A stretch of DNA of 36,631 nt from an uncultured Marvinbryantia sp. (GTDB lineage: Bacteria; Bacillota; Clostridia; Lachnospirales; Lachnospiraceae), in NCBI GenBank assembly GCA_934394985.1, contig CAKRRF010000026.1:1-36631 (forward strand). The letters run 5' to 3'. Below the pieces are notes generated by a model. That model searched no databases and was not told the origin of the DNA. It was given only the letters and a program-made list of their open reading frames with translations. Below, piece by piece: positions 25,346-33,925 of this stretch; position 1 is the first letter of the stretch; every line of letters begins with the position of its first letter. The translations under genes and the position numbers were made by a program.

Positions 25346-26434
25346 ATGGAACATTCAAACCCGCTCCTTCGGGAAAATGACAGCACACAGAAGTTTATTA
25401 CAATCGGAGAAATTATGCTTCGCCTGACACCGCCGAATTACGACAAGATTCGTATGGCTACCAGTTTTGAGGCAAGCTACGGCGGAAGTGAAGCCAATAT
25501 TGCTCTGGCACTGGCCAATCTGAATGTGGACAGTACGTTCTTTTCCGTAGTTCCAAACAATAGTCTTGGAAAAAGTGCCATCCGTATGCTTCGAAGCAAT
25601 GATGTGCATTGTACACCGGTGATTTTATCTACTCCGGAGCAGACGCCGACGCATCGCCTTGGAACCTATTATCTGGAAACCGGATATGGAATCCGCCCAA
25701 GTAAAGTGACCTACGACAGAAAGCACAGTGCATTTGCAGAGTACGATTTCGATAATGTGGATCTGGATGCATTGCTGGATGGATTTACCTGGTTGCATCT
25801 GAGCGGTATTACACCGGCTATTTCACCAAAATGTAAAGATTTGATTCTGAACAGCCTGAAAGTGGCAAAGGAAAAAGGAATCACTACCAGCTTTGACGGC
25901 AATTTCCGAAGCACCATGTGGACATGGGAAGAAGCCAGAGACTTCTGTACCGAATGCCTCCCATATATCGATGTACTTTTTGGAATCGAACCATATCATC
26001 TGTGGAAGGATGAGAACAACCACAGCAAGGGTGACTGGAAAGACGGTATTCCGATGCAGCCAAGCTATGAGCAGCAGGATGAGATATTCCAGAGATTTGT
26101 AGAACGGTATCCAAACCTGAAATGTATCGCCCGCCATGTGCGTTATGCGCACAGTGGTAGTGAGAACAGCCTGAAAGCCTATATGTGGTATGAAAATCAT
26201 ACCTTTGAAAGTAAGCTGTTTACCTTCAACATTCTGGATCGTGTAGGCGGCGGAGATGCATTTGCCAGTGGACTGATTTATGCGATTATGCATGATTATA
26301 AGCCAATGGATATTGTCAATTTTGCAGTGGCCAGCAGTGCTATCAAGCATACCATTCATGGCGATGCCAATATCACCGATGATGTAGATACAATTCGGAA
26401 TCTGATGAATATGAACTATGATATCAAGAGATAG
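25346..26434 (+). CDS. PfkB-family sugar kinase, 2-keto-3-deoxygluconate kinase-like
   Basis: A ribokinase-fold kinase of 362 aa. The start region TIGEIMLRLTPP and the YGGSEANIALALA substrate-binding segment are present. The C-terminal GGGDAFASGLIYA signature holds the catalytic Asp and anion hole. Similarity in layout to KdgK (2-dehydro-3-deoxygluconokinase) is good, but the substrate cannot be fixed from sequence alone, and no aldolase or uronate genes are nearby. Slightly longer than most KdgK (about 310-340). ACAGGAGG sits 6 bp before the ATG, 21 bp after mgtE with no hairpin between, so the two are probably co-transcribed. Confidence 0.82.
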   Translation: MEHSNPLLRENDSTQKFITIGEIMLRLTPPNYDKIRMATSFEASYGGSEANIALALANLNVDSTFFSVVPNNSLGKSAIRMLRSNDVHCTPVILSTPEQTPTHRLGTYYLETGYGIRPSKVTYDRKHSAFAEYDFDNVDLDALLDGFTWLHLSGITPAISPKCKDLILNSLKVAKEKGITTSFDGNFRSTMWTWEEARDFCTECLPYIDVLFGIEPYHLWKDENNHSKGDWKDGIPMQPSYEQQDEIFQRFVERYPNLKCIARHVRYAHSGSENSLKAYMWYENHTFESKLFTFNILDRVGGGDAFASGLIYAIMHDYKPMDIVNFAVASSAIKHTIHGDANITDDVDTIRNLMNMNYDIKR

Positions 26435-26480
26435 TCAGGGGCGTTATTGGTGACGTGCCTTTGTGGTTAAAAAAATATAG

Positions 26481-26526
26481 ATAAGGCTGACAATTTGCAG
26501 AAGCATTTTGTCAGCCTTATTTTTCA
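26481..26526. terminator. Bidirectional terminator between the kinase gene and the minus-strand operon
   Basis: A perfect 13-bp stem (26481-26493 with 26508-26520), 14-nt loop, TTTTT on the plus side. The stop codon of the minus-strand gene begins at 26524-26526. Confidence 0.9.
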
Positions 26527-27234
26527 TAGTTTCGAAAGTACGATATCTCCGTCTTTGCAGGTAATGGTCAGTGTGGTATCAGAATTGCCTTTCTGAGCGT
26601 AGCTGGTGAGATCGTCGTCACTTTCCGGAAGTGTTTTTCGAAGTTCTTCTGGCAGATGGATTTCGCCAAATTCGGTGGCGAGCTGTAAGCCAAGGGATTG
26701 CAACTGATCCATGGAATCCTGGACCGTAACATCCCCCATGTCATTGTAAATGGAAACTTGCCGGAGCTTTTCAGCAGGTACATACAGATAGACAGTATTG
26801 GCAGGATGTTCCATTTTTTCACTGCAAAACAGATCCGCCAGAAAGCTGATATCGATCTGAATATAAGAGTCTCCGACATAATTGTTTTCGGTAACGGTGA
26901 GAACACCGTCTTTTATTTTATAATCGACTGGCGAATCTCCATTTACACTGCCCACTTCCCATGCAATGGCGCAGTTTTCATTTTCGGATGGAAGAACTTC
27001 CAGATCCAGGTCAGATAAAGAAATGTCTACGCTGTCCAGAAATCCCAGATCTGTCCGTGACAGAGTAATGATTTTGTTGGAATCATCATTGCGGGCGTTC
27101 CCTTCCAATTTGTTGAGATCTGCATGTGCGATATAAGAATGTCCGCCATTTAAATAACCTCCCAGGATCAGTATGGATCCGGCCACACTACAGATGATGC
27201 CGGCTTTGAACCATTTATAGTAAAATTGTTTCAT
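26524..27234 (-). CDS. DUF4097-like putative adhesin / envelope protein
   Basis: 236 aa with one N-terminal transmembrane or signal-anchor helix (about 11-29, AGIICSVAGSILILGGYL). A beta-rich domain follows in which short strands alternate with Asp/Asn turns (SVDISLSDLDLEVLPSE, then VSIYNDMGDVTVQDS), the usual look of DUF4097 beta-helix proteins. Last gene of a padR-DUF1700-DUF4097 operon, starting 11 bp after the previous stop. In this widespread arrangement the three are thought to act at the membrane under control of the PadR repressor; the molecular role is unknown. Confidence 0.82.
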   Translation of the reverse strand: MKQFYYKWFKAGIICSVAGSILILGGYLNGGHSYIAHADLNKLEGNARNDDSNKIITLSRTDLGFLDSVDISLSDLDLEVLPSENENCAIAWEVGSVNGDSPVDYKIKDGVLTVTENNYVGDSYIQIDISFLADLFCSEKMEHPANTVYLYVPAEKLRQVSIYNDMGDVTVQDSMDQLQSLGLQLATEFGEIHLPEELRKTLPESDDDLTSYAQKGNSDTTLTITCKDGDIVLSKL

Positions 27235-27245
27235 GATGTTTCACC

Positions 27246-27902
27246 TCATTTACGTTTCTTTTTTCGAGTGGCAATCCATTTCACAGAAGCAGCAAAGAAC
27301 TGACAGCCATTGCAAGTAACAAAGATCCCAAGCAGAGTAACCAGAATGCCAAGTCCGAGAATCAGAATTCCACTTCCTGAAATCATGGCAGAACCGGAGA
27401 GAGAAACTGGCAGTGCCATTAATCCGCGAAGAATCAGTTTTCCGCCAATGATATAGCCGGAAAATGCAGCAATAAAGATACAAAGATCCAGAATAACAGC
27501 GCAGAGCATTATGCAGAGCAGGACGACTACAGCGCAAAACAGCAATGGTGCACCGATAGGGATGGCAAAGAGTACTAACATGGAAATCAGCAGGATGGAT
27601 TTCCAGGCTTTACTGTCAGTGGCTTGCTCAGTTTCAGTGAAATGGACCGGATCAGTAGCAGAAGTGCTGCCGGATGAGACAGTTGTCATCTTACGGTTCA
27701 GCAGATTGGTCATCAGATCTCTGGCGGCTTCTTTGGGAGTACCAAGTTCATCCATCAGAGCCTGTGCACCTTCATCGTCTGCGTCTTCAAAGTATTCCGT
27801 GAAATATTCCATGGCATCTTTAAAATCTTCCTTTGGAAGTTTTTTCAGACATTTCTCCAGTTGTTGAAGATATTCGATTTTAGTGAGTTGTTGTTTACTC
27901 AA
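27246..27902 (-). CDS. DUF1700-family membrane protein
   Basis: 218 aa. The N-terminal part (about 1-65) is the conserved DUF1700 head: YLQQLEKCLKKLPKEDF, then acidic DAMEYFTEYFEDA and the LGTPKEAARDL segment. About three to four TM helices follow (from about residue 102), and the protein ends in a basic tail (ATRKKKRK). The start is TTG 27902: it overlaps the padR stop (TTGA) and has GGGAGG 8 nt upstream, a translational-coupling arrangement. Function unknown; always linked to PadR regulators and DUF4097 proteins. Confidence 0.9.
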   Translation of the reverse strand: MSKQQLTKIEYLQQLEKCLKKLPKEDFKDAMEYFTEYFEDADDEGAQALMDELGTPKEAARDLMTNLLNRKMTTVSSGSTSATDPVHFTETEQATDSKAWKSILLISMLVLFAIPIGAPLLFCAVVVLLCIMLCAVILDLCIFIAAFSGYIIGGKLILRGLMALPVSLSGSAMISGSGILILGLGILVTLLGIFVTCNGCQFFAASVKWIATRKKKRK

Positions 27903-28216
27903 TTGCGAAGCCTCCCTTCAATAATTCCGTCGATGGTGTCCTTATAGATCCGCCATTCCGTATTTAGTTTTTCCATCTGTGCTTTTCCAGCAGGTGTGAT
28001 AGAGTAGTATTTTCGCTTCCGGCCCTGATATTCCTGTGAATAGGTAGTAAGAAATCCGGACTTCTCCAGCTTTTTCAAGATGGGATATAGGGTAGATTCT
28101 TTGATGTCCGCAGCCAGTTTGATAGTCTGGCTGATCTCGTATCCATAAGAATCCTGCGTTGACACAATAGTGAGAATCAGGTATTCGATCAGAAGTGCCG
28201 ATACCGGAAAGTACAT
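27899..28216 (-). CDS. PadR-family transcriptional regulator
   Basis: 105 aa. The winged helix includes SYGYEISQTIK and the hallmark KESTLYPILKKLEKSGFL (about 41-58), then YYSITPAGKAQME and a short C-terminal dimer helix. AAGGAGG sits 7 nt before the ATG. First gene of the operon, overlapping DUF1700 by 4 bp. PadR proteins usually repress their own operon; a long AT-rich palindrome lies 35 bp upstream. Confidence 0.93.
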   Translation of the reverse strand: MYFPVSALLIEYLILTIVSTQDSYGYEISQTIKLAADIKESTLYPILKKLEKSGFLTTYSQEYQGRKRKYYSITPAGKAQMEKLNTEWRIYKDTIDGIIEGRLRN

Positions 28217-28250
28217 GTGATAGCCTCCTTTTCTTTATCCAATGCAATGA

Positions 28251-28271
28251 TATATATAAAATTTATATATA
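28251..28271. promoter_or_regulatory. 21-bp AT-only palindrome, candidate PadR operator
   Basis: Perfect dyad: TATATATAAA, central A, TTTATATATA. It lies 35 bp upstream of the padR ATG, where the promoter should be. An AT-only sequence can be palindromic by chance, so the operator call is tentative. Confidence 0.5.
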
Positions 28272-28363
28272 AAAATTCTACATATAAACTAACACAAGGT
28301 GGAAGTGATGTCAATAGGAAATAAATGTGAATGAAATATTTCCTGGTTCTCACTAATAACCTA

Positions 28364-28392
28364 TTGACATAGTAGGAATATAGTGGTATGAT
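28364..28392 (+). promoter_or_regulatory. Promoter of cysK with a CymR-like dyad
   Basis: TTGACA (28364-28369), 17-bp spacer, TATGAT (28387-28392). CCTA and TAGG half-sites (28360-28376) form an imperfect dyad over the -35, continuing as TAGTAGGAATA, which resembles the CymR operator of Firmicutes. Confidence 0.75.
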
Positions 28393-28466
28393 GATGCCAT
28401 GTTAAGAAAGTAAGTAAAACAGGGGATGAAAAACACCCGGACAAAATAGAAAGCGAGGAGAAAGTC

Positions 28467-29399
28467 ATGGCAAACATTTACAAAGGAACACTGGATCTCA
28501 TCGGCAACACACCTCTGGTAGAGGTTACGAATATTGAGAAAGAACTGGGACTGGAAGCAACCGTTCTGGTAAAACTGGAATATCTGAACCCGGCCGGAAG
28601 TGTAAAAGACAGAATCGCAAAAGCGATGATTGAAGATGCAGAACAGAAAGGACTTTTAAAAGAAGGCTCTGTGATCATTGAGCCGACATCCGGCAATACT
28701 GGAATTGGTCTTGCATCTATTGCAGCAGCAAAAGGATACCGCATCATTCTGACCATGCCGGAAACTATGAGCGTGGAAAGAAGAAATATTCTGAAGGCTT
28801 ACGGTGCAGAGATTGTTCTGACAGAAGGTGCAAAGGGAATGAAGGGAGCAATTGCCAAAGCAGAAGAACTGGCAAAAGAGATTCCGAACAGCTTTATTCC
28901 TGGACAGTTTGTGAACCCGGCGAACCCTGCTGTACATAAAGCAACCACAGGACCGGAGATCTGGAGAGACACCGATGGGAAGGTAGATATCTTCATCGCA
29001 GGTGTAGGTACAGGTGGAACGGTAACAGGAACCGGTGAATATCTGAAAGAGCAGAATCCAGATGTGAAAGTCGTAGCACTGGAGCCGGCCACATCTCCTG
29101 TATTATCAGAAGGTAAAGCAGGTACTCATAAGATTCAGGGGATCGGAGCAGGATTTGTACCAGATGTACTGAACACCAAGGTATACGATGAAGTCTTCAA
29201 GGCAGAGAACGAAGATGCTTTTGCAACAGCCAAGCTGCTGGCACACAAAGAAGGTATTCTGGTAGGTATCTCTTCCGGAGCTTCCCTCTATGCAGCGATT
29301 CAGTATGCAAAGAAACCGGAAAATAAAGGAAAAGTGATCGTAGCACTTCTTCCGGACAGTGGAGACAGATATTACTCTACACCATTATTTACAGAATAA
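28467..29399 (+). CDS. cysK: Cysteine synthase (O-acetylserine sulfhydrylase)
   Basis: PLP enzyme making cysteine from O-acetylserine and sulfide. [11 protein letters not shown] has the PLP-binding Lys (about 45), [12 protein letters not shown] is the substrate loop, and [16 protein letters not shown] binds the PLP phosphate. The end [10 protein letters not shown] is typical of CysK A-type. 310 aa, normal. GAGGAG lies 7 bp before the ATG. A CymR-like Rrf2 gene follows 62 bp later with no terminator between, matching the known CysK-CymR partnership in which CysK is the co-regulator. Confidence 0.96.
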   Translation: MANIYKGTLDLIGNTPLVEVTNIEKELGLEATVLVKLEYLNPAGSVKDRIAKAMIEDAEQKGLLKEGSVIIEPTSGNTGIGLASIAAAKGYRIILTMPETMSVERRNILKAYGAEIVLTEGAKGMKGAIAKAEELAKEIPNSFIPGQFVNPANPAVHKATTGPEIWRDTDGKVDIFIAGVGTGGTVTGTGEYLKEQNPDVKVVALEPATSPVLSEGKAGTHKIQGIGAGFVPDVLNTKVYDEVFKAENEDAFATAKLLAHKEGILVGISSGASLYAAIQYAKKPENKGKVIVALLPDSGDRYYSTPLFTE

Positions 29400-29461
29400 A
29401 ACGGCAACAGAAACCGGGTAAGCGTTCTAAAAAATAGCAGAGAAAGAGGCGGGCAAAGATC

Positions 29462-29902
29462 ATGAATTTATCCAGTCGCAGTCGATATGGCATTCGTGCT
29501 TTAATTGATCTGGCAGTGAATGCCAGAGAATCCTGTATACAATTGGGAGATATTGCTGTGCGCAATGATATTTCCGTAAAATATCTGGAACAGATCTTCA
29601 TGACACTTCGAAAGGGCGGTATGATTCGAAGTGTCAAGGGACCGCAGGGCGGATATCTTCTGGCAAAAAAACCACAGGACATTTTCATATCTGATGTGAT
29701 TCGTTTGCTGGATGGGGAGTATTTGCTGGAAAACGAAGAATCCGAAAACAGAGAAAATCTGACATCCAAAGTGATTCAGGAAAAAATGATTGAACCGATG
29801 AACAGATGGATGAAGAACTTTCTGAAAAATCTCACATTGCAGAATCTGACAGAAGCCTATGAACTGGAACTGGCCGGTTTACAGAATATGTATTATATCT
29901 GA
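29462..29902 (+). CDS. cymR: Rrf2-family regulator, CymR-like
   Basis: 146 aa. N-terminal winged helix: SRYGIRALIDLAVN, VKYLEQIFMTLRKGGMIRSV and GPQGGYLLAK are the Rrf2 pattern. The Fe-S cysteines of IscR are missing (there is only one Cys, near residue 23), as in CymR. CymR represses sulfur assimilation genes together with CysK, and here the gene directly follows cysK. A weak GGCGGG precedes the ATG. Closed by a TTCG-loop terminator. Confidence 0.85.
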   Translation: MNLSSRSRYGIRALIDLAVNARESCIQLGDIAVRNDISVKYLEQIFMTLRKGGMIRSVKGPQGGYLLAKKPQDIFISDVIRLLDGEYLLENEESENRENLTSKVIQEKMIEPMNRWMKNFLKNLTLQNLTEAYELELAGLQNMYYI

Positions 29903-29906
29903 CAAG

Positions 29907-29928
29907 AAGACCCTTCGGGGTCTTTTTT
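29907..29928 (+). terminator. Intrinsic terminator after cymR
   Basis: AAGACCC / GGGTCTT with a TTCG tetraloop, then TTTT. Confidence 0.95.
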
Positions 29929-29970
29929 CATGTAAAAACTTTTATTTAAGAAAAGTTTATTATTTTTTTA

Positions 29971-30000
29971 TTGACCGGAGATATGGGAAAAAGATATAAT
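29971..30000 (+). promoter_or_regulatory. Promoter of the citrate synthase gene
   Basis: TTGACC (29971-29976), 18-bp spacer, TATAAT (29995-30000), 36 bp before the start codon. Confidence 0.85.
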
Positions 30001-30036
30001 GATGGGAAAAAACGAATGGAAAGAGGAGGCATACGC

Positions 30037-31389
30037 ATGAGACAGATAGAGGAATATACTACCAGACAGGCAGAAGTCTGCAGAAGAAATGATAATATTG
30101 ACCTGAAGCTGTATTCAGAGCTTGGGGTGAAAAAGGGATTGCGAGATGAAAACGGACATGGTGTTCTGACAGGACTGACGAAAATTTCTTCTGTAAGAGC
30201 GTTTGATATGATAGATGGACAACAGGTCCCGTGCGATGGCGAACTGCTTTACCGTGGAATCGATGTTCGAGAACTGGCAAAAGAAAGCTTTGAAGAAAAG
30301 TACATTTTCGAAGAAGGTGCCTATCTCCTGTTGTTTGGGGAACTGCCGACAGAGAAGCAGCTGAAAGAGTTTCGCGGCAAGCTCATCGAACAGATGAGTC
30401 TGCCGACGAATTTTACCCGCGACGTTATTATGAAAGCACCAAGTGCAGATATTATGAACTCTATGACCAGAAGTATTCTGACACTGGCTTCCTATGATCC
30501 TAAAGCAGATGATCTGGAGTTGTCCAATGTCCTGCGTCAGTGCATGATGCTGATCAGTACGTTTCCGATGCTTGCGGTATATGGCTACCATGCATACAAT
30601 CATTACACAAATGATTCCAGTATGTATATCCACAGACCGGATCCGGAGCTGTCGGTAGCAGAGAACTTCTTGCGTATGCTTCGTCCGGATCTGTCCTACA
30701 CAGAACTGGAGGCAAGGGTATTGGATGTGGCACTTCTGCTTCATATGGAGCATGGCGGTGGTAACAACTCAACCTTTACCACAAGGGTGGTGACATCGTC
30801 AGGTTCCGATACCTATTCCGCAGTTGCGGCAGCAATGTCTTCTCTGAAGGGACGTAAGCATGGTGGTGCTAATCTGATGGTTATGAAAATGATGGATGAT
30901 ATCAGAGCACATGTATCCGATTTTAAAGATGAGGAAGAGGTGGAACGCTATCTGAGTAAGATTCTGGAAAAAGAAGCGTTTGACCGCAAGGGGCTGATTT
31001 ACGGAATGGGACATGCAGTATACTCTCTGTCAGACCCGAGAGAAGTAGTGTTCAAGAACTTTGTAGAGCAGCTGGCGGAAGAAAAGGGCCGGGATACGGA
31101 CATGGCGCTTTACAATAATATTGAAAAGATTGCACCGAAGATTATTGCCGAAAAACGTAAGATTTTTAAAGGTGTCAGCCCAAATGTGGACTTTTACAGT
31201 GGATTTGTATATGAAATGCTTGGAATCCCGAGAGAATTATACACACCGTTATTTGCCATTGCACGTATCGTAGGATGGAGTGCACACCGTATAGAGGAAC
31301 TGGTGACTACGGATAAGATTATACGACCGGCATATAAGTCTCTGGTTGCAAAGAAAGAGTATAAAAACAGAGAAGATCGTGGAGAATAA
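30037..31389 (+). CDS. Citrate synthase
   Basis: Condenses acetyl-CoA and oxaloacetate. HGGGNNSTFTTRVVTSSGSD holds the first catalytic His region, KGLIYGMGHAVYS holds the second His, and SPNVDFYSGFVYEMLGIP holds the catalytic Asp. 450 aa, a little longer than the compact bacterial form, with the N-terminal extension common in clostridial enzymes. ATG 30037 has GAGGAGG 7 bp upstream; the upstream in-frame TTG (29971) is the -35 box itself and is rejected. It stands alone with its own promoter; aconitase and isocitrate dehydrogenase are not adjacent. Probably supplies citrate and 2-oxoglutarate for glutamate synthesis in an anaerobe. Confidence 0.93.
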   Translation: MRQIEEYTTRQAEVCRRNDNIDLKLYSELGVKKGLRDENGHGVLTGLTKISSVRAFDMIDGQQVPCDGELLYRGIDVRELAKESFEEKYIFEEGAYLLLFGELPTEKQLKEFRGKLIEQMSLPTNFTRDVIMKAPSADIMNSMTRSILTLASYDPKADDLELSNVLRQCMMLISTFPMLAVYGYHAYNHYTNDSSMYIHRPDPELSVAENFLRMLRPDLSYTELEARVLDVALLLHMEHGGGNNSTFTTRVVTSSGSDTYSAVAAAMSSLKGRKHGGANLMVMKMMDDIRAHVSDFKDEEEVERYLSKILEKEAFDRKGLIYGMGHAVYSLSDPREVVFKNFVEQLAEEKGRDTDMALYNNIEKIAPKIIAEKRKIFKGVSPNVDFYSGFVYEMLGIPRELYTPLFAIARIVGWSAHRIEELVTTDKIIRPAYKSLVAKKEYKNREDRGE

Positions 31390-31401
31390 AACAGAGATTT
31401 G

Positions 31402-31429
31402 TTGACATACAGGCAGGAAATGCTAAAAT
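31402..31429 (+). promoter_or_regulatory. Promoter of galT
   Basis: TTGACA (31402-31407), 16-bp spacer, TAAAAT (31424-31429). Confidence 0.8.
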
Positions 31430-31480
31430 GATAACAGGACTGTGAAATACAGGAAAATCAGAGTCAATGGGAGGTTATTT

Positions 31481-32968
31481 ATGTTATCAGAAAGCATTGC
31501 CGAGTTAGTACAGTATGGAATCAGAACAGGATTGATCCCGGAGTGCGAACGTATCTATACAACAAATCTGCTACTTGATATTTTTAAAGAAGATACGTAT
31601 GAGGAGCCGGAAGAAGTACCGGAGCTCCCGCTTGAAGAGATCCTGAAGGGATTACTGGATGAAGCAGTGAACAGAGAACTGATACCGGACAGTATTGCCT
31701 ATCGGGATCTCTTTGATACGAGGCTGATGAATTGTCTGACCCCGAGACCGGCACAGGTGCAGGAAACATTCCGCAGCAAATATGCAGAGTCTCCGAAAGA
31801 AGCAACAGACTGGTTCTATAAATTCAGCCAGGATAATGATTATATCCGTCGTTATCGTATTAAGAAGGATCAGAAGTGGAAAGTGGACAGCCCATATGGG
31901 GAAATTGATATTACTATCAATCTTTCCAAGCCGGAAAAAGACCCGAAAGCGATTGCAGCGGCCAGGACAGCAGTAAATACGTCATACCCAAAGTGCCAGC
32001 TTTGTTTTGAAAATGAAGGTTATGCGGGACGTCTGAATCATCCGGCCAGAGAAAATCATAGAATCATACCGATTACGATCAACAACAGTCAGTGGGGCTT
32101 TCAGTATTCTCCATATGTATATTACAATGAGCACTGTATCGTGTTTAACGGTCAGCATACACCAATGAAGATCAACCGGGATGCATTTATGAAATTATTC
32201 GATTTTGTTAAGCAGTTTCCTCATTATATGCTGGGATCCAATGCAGATTTGCCGATTGTGGGAGGATCTATTCTGACACATGATCATTTTCAGGGAGGAA
32301 ATTATACCTTTGCCATGGCGAAGGCACCGATCGAGCGCGAAATCAGCATACCGGGCTACGAGACCGTGAAAGCCGGTATTGTAAAATGGCCGTTATCTGT
32401 GATTCGTCTGAGTGGAAAGAGTACAGAGCGTATCATTGATCTTGCTTCTCATATTCTGGATCAGTGGCGTGGTTATACAGATGAAGAGGCATTTATTTAT
32501 GCGGAAACAGATGGAGAACCACATAATACCATCACTCCGATTGCGCGAAAAAACGGGGAAAATTATGAACTGGATCTGGTACTGAGAAATAATATTACAA
32601 CAGAAGAGCATCCGCTTGGAGTATACCATCCGCATGCTGAACTGCATCATATTAAGAAAGAAAATATCGGTCTGATTGAGGTTATGGGACTTGCAGTACT
32701 TCCGGCCAGACTGAAAGGCGAGATGGAGCTTCTCAAAGAGTATATTCTGGAAGGAAAAGAGATAGCTTCTGATGAAACTCTGGAAAAACACGCAAAATGG
32801 GTGGCAGAATTCCTGCCGTCTTATTCTGATGTGAATGAAGAGAATATCGATGGTATTCTGGAACAGGAAATTGGCAAAGTATTTGTCAAAGTGCTGGAAG
32901 ATGCAGGTGTATACAAGGTGACACCACAGGGCAGAGAAGCCTTTATGAGATTTATCAATACATTATAA
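31481..32968 (+). CDS. galT: UDP-glucose-hexose-1-phosphate uridylyltransferase, type 2
   Basis: Leloir enzyme exchanging UMP between UDP-glucose and galactose 1-phosphate. At 495 aa it is the long type-2 GalT of Firmicutes, not the roughly 350-aa HIT type. ILTHDHFQGGNYTFA is the active-site His region and HPHAELHHIKKENIGLIEVMG is the family signature near residue 380. ATG 31481 is chosen for GGGAGG 6 bp upstream; the open frame runs back to 31442 without a site. galK and galE are not in the window. The next gene starts within 16 bp. Confidence 0.95.
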   Translation: MLSESIAELVQYGIRTGLIPECERIYTTNLLLDIFKEDTYEEPEEVPELPLEEILKGLLDEAVNRELIPDSIAYRDLFDTRLMNCLTPRPAQVQETFRSKYAESPKEATDWFYKFSQDNDYIRRYRIKKDQKWKVDSPYGEIDITINLSKPEKDPKAIAAARTAVNTSYPKCQLCFENEGYAGRLNHPARENHRIIPITINNSQWGFQYSPYVYYNEHCIVFNGQHTPMKINRDAFMKLFDFVKQFPHYMLGSNADLPIVGGSILTHDHFQGGNYTFAMAKAPIEREISIPGYETVKAGIVKWPLSVIRLSGKSTERIIDLASHILDQWRGYTDEEAFIYAETDGEPHNTITPIARKNGENYELDLVLRNNITTEEHPLGVYHPHAELHHIKKENIGLIEVMGLAVLPARLKGEMELLKEYILEGKEIASDETLEKHAKWVAEFLPSYSDVNEENIDGILEQEIGKVFVKVLEDAGVYKVTPQGREAFMRFINTL

Positions 32969-32983
32969 AACAGGATGGAAAAC

Positions 32984-33922
32984 ATGGAAACAGAAAAACA
33001 GATGATTACAAAGTATCTGAAAGGACAGCAGATCAATGAAGAACTGATTGCAGAAGTGCTGGCATTTCGTGACGAGTATGAACTGGATGAGGTTGTGGAG
33101 ACACTGGTTAATCAGCCGGAAGTACTGTTTTATGGGAAAGAGATTCTGGAAATGGCTGTTGCTGCATTGCTGCATGGAGAGAATATTCTTCTGTCAGGTG
33201 CCAAGGCGACCGGAAAAAATGTTCTTTGTGAGACACTTGCCTGGTTGTTTAGAAGACCGTCTTACAATGTTTCTTTTCATGTGAATACAGACAGTGCGTC
33301 TCTGATTGGAACAGATACGTTCAGAAATAATGAAGTTCAGCTGCGAAAAGGACCGATTTATGAATGCGCCCAATATGGCGGATTTGGTATTCTGGATGAG
33401 ATCAATATGGCGAAAAATGATGCAGTTTCGGTGCTGCATGCCACACTGGACTACCGAAGAAGCATTGATGTTCCAGGCTATACCAGGATTTTACTTCATC
33501 CAGCGACCCGTTTTATTGGAACCATGAATTATGGCTATGCAGGCACAAAAGAACTGAATGAGGCACTGATTTCCCGATTTATGGTAATCGATATGCCACC
33601 GCTGGATACAGAGACACTTCACTTTTTGCTCCGAGAATATTTTCCGGATGCGAAAGAAACGGCCATAGAACAGTTTGCAGGGCTGTTCCAGGATCTACAG
33701 ACAAAGGCATCGAACGGAGAAATATCCACAAAATCTCTGGATTTCAGGGGACTGGTGGGGGCAGTCAAAACAATGCGGTCAGGTCTTTCACCATTGCAGG
33801 CAATTCAGATGGGGATTGTGAATAAAAGTTTTGATATCTTTGAAAAAGAGATTATCGAAGATGCAGTACTGACCAGAATACCTGAGAACTGGACAAAAAA
33901 AGATATATTTGAAGAAGGATAA
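32984..33922 (+). CDS. MoxR/CbbQ-type AAA ATPase
   Basis: 312 aa. Walker A is GAKATGKNVL (from residue 72), with Asn in place of Ser/Thr after the Lys. Walker B is GFGILDEINMA, and the sensor region FIGTMNYGYAGT is followed by the arginine-finger segment LNEALISRFMVIDMPPL, typical of AAA_5 MoxR-like proteins. ATG 32984 is chosen because AGG lies 9 nt before it; ATG 32975 directly abuts that AGG. MoxR ATPases usually work with a von Willebrand A-domain protein to activate or insert cofactors into a target; none is encoded here. The gene sits between galT and a PTS permease (3-bp gap), so its client is unclear. Confidence 0.85.
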   Translation: METEKQMITKYLKGQQINEELIAEVLAFRDEYELDEVVETLVNQPEVLFYGKEILEMAVAALLHGENILLSGAKATGKNVLCETLAWLFRRPSYNVSFHVNTDSASLIGTDTFRNNEVQLRKGPIYECAQYGGFGILDEINMAKNDAVSVLHATLDYRRSIDVPGYTRILLHPATRFIGTMNYGYAGTKELNEALISRFMVIDMPPLDTETLHFLLREYFPDAKETAIEQFAGLFQDLQTKASNGEISTKSLDFRGLVGAVKTMRSGLSPLQAIQMGIVNKSFDIFEKEIIEDAVLTRIPENWTKKDIFEEG

Positions 33923-33925
33923 AAA

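Noticed and set aside
29971..30036. Longer citrate synthase starting at 29971
   Set aside because: The proposed TTG start is the -35 box of the promoter; the start at 30037 has GAGGAGG.
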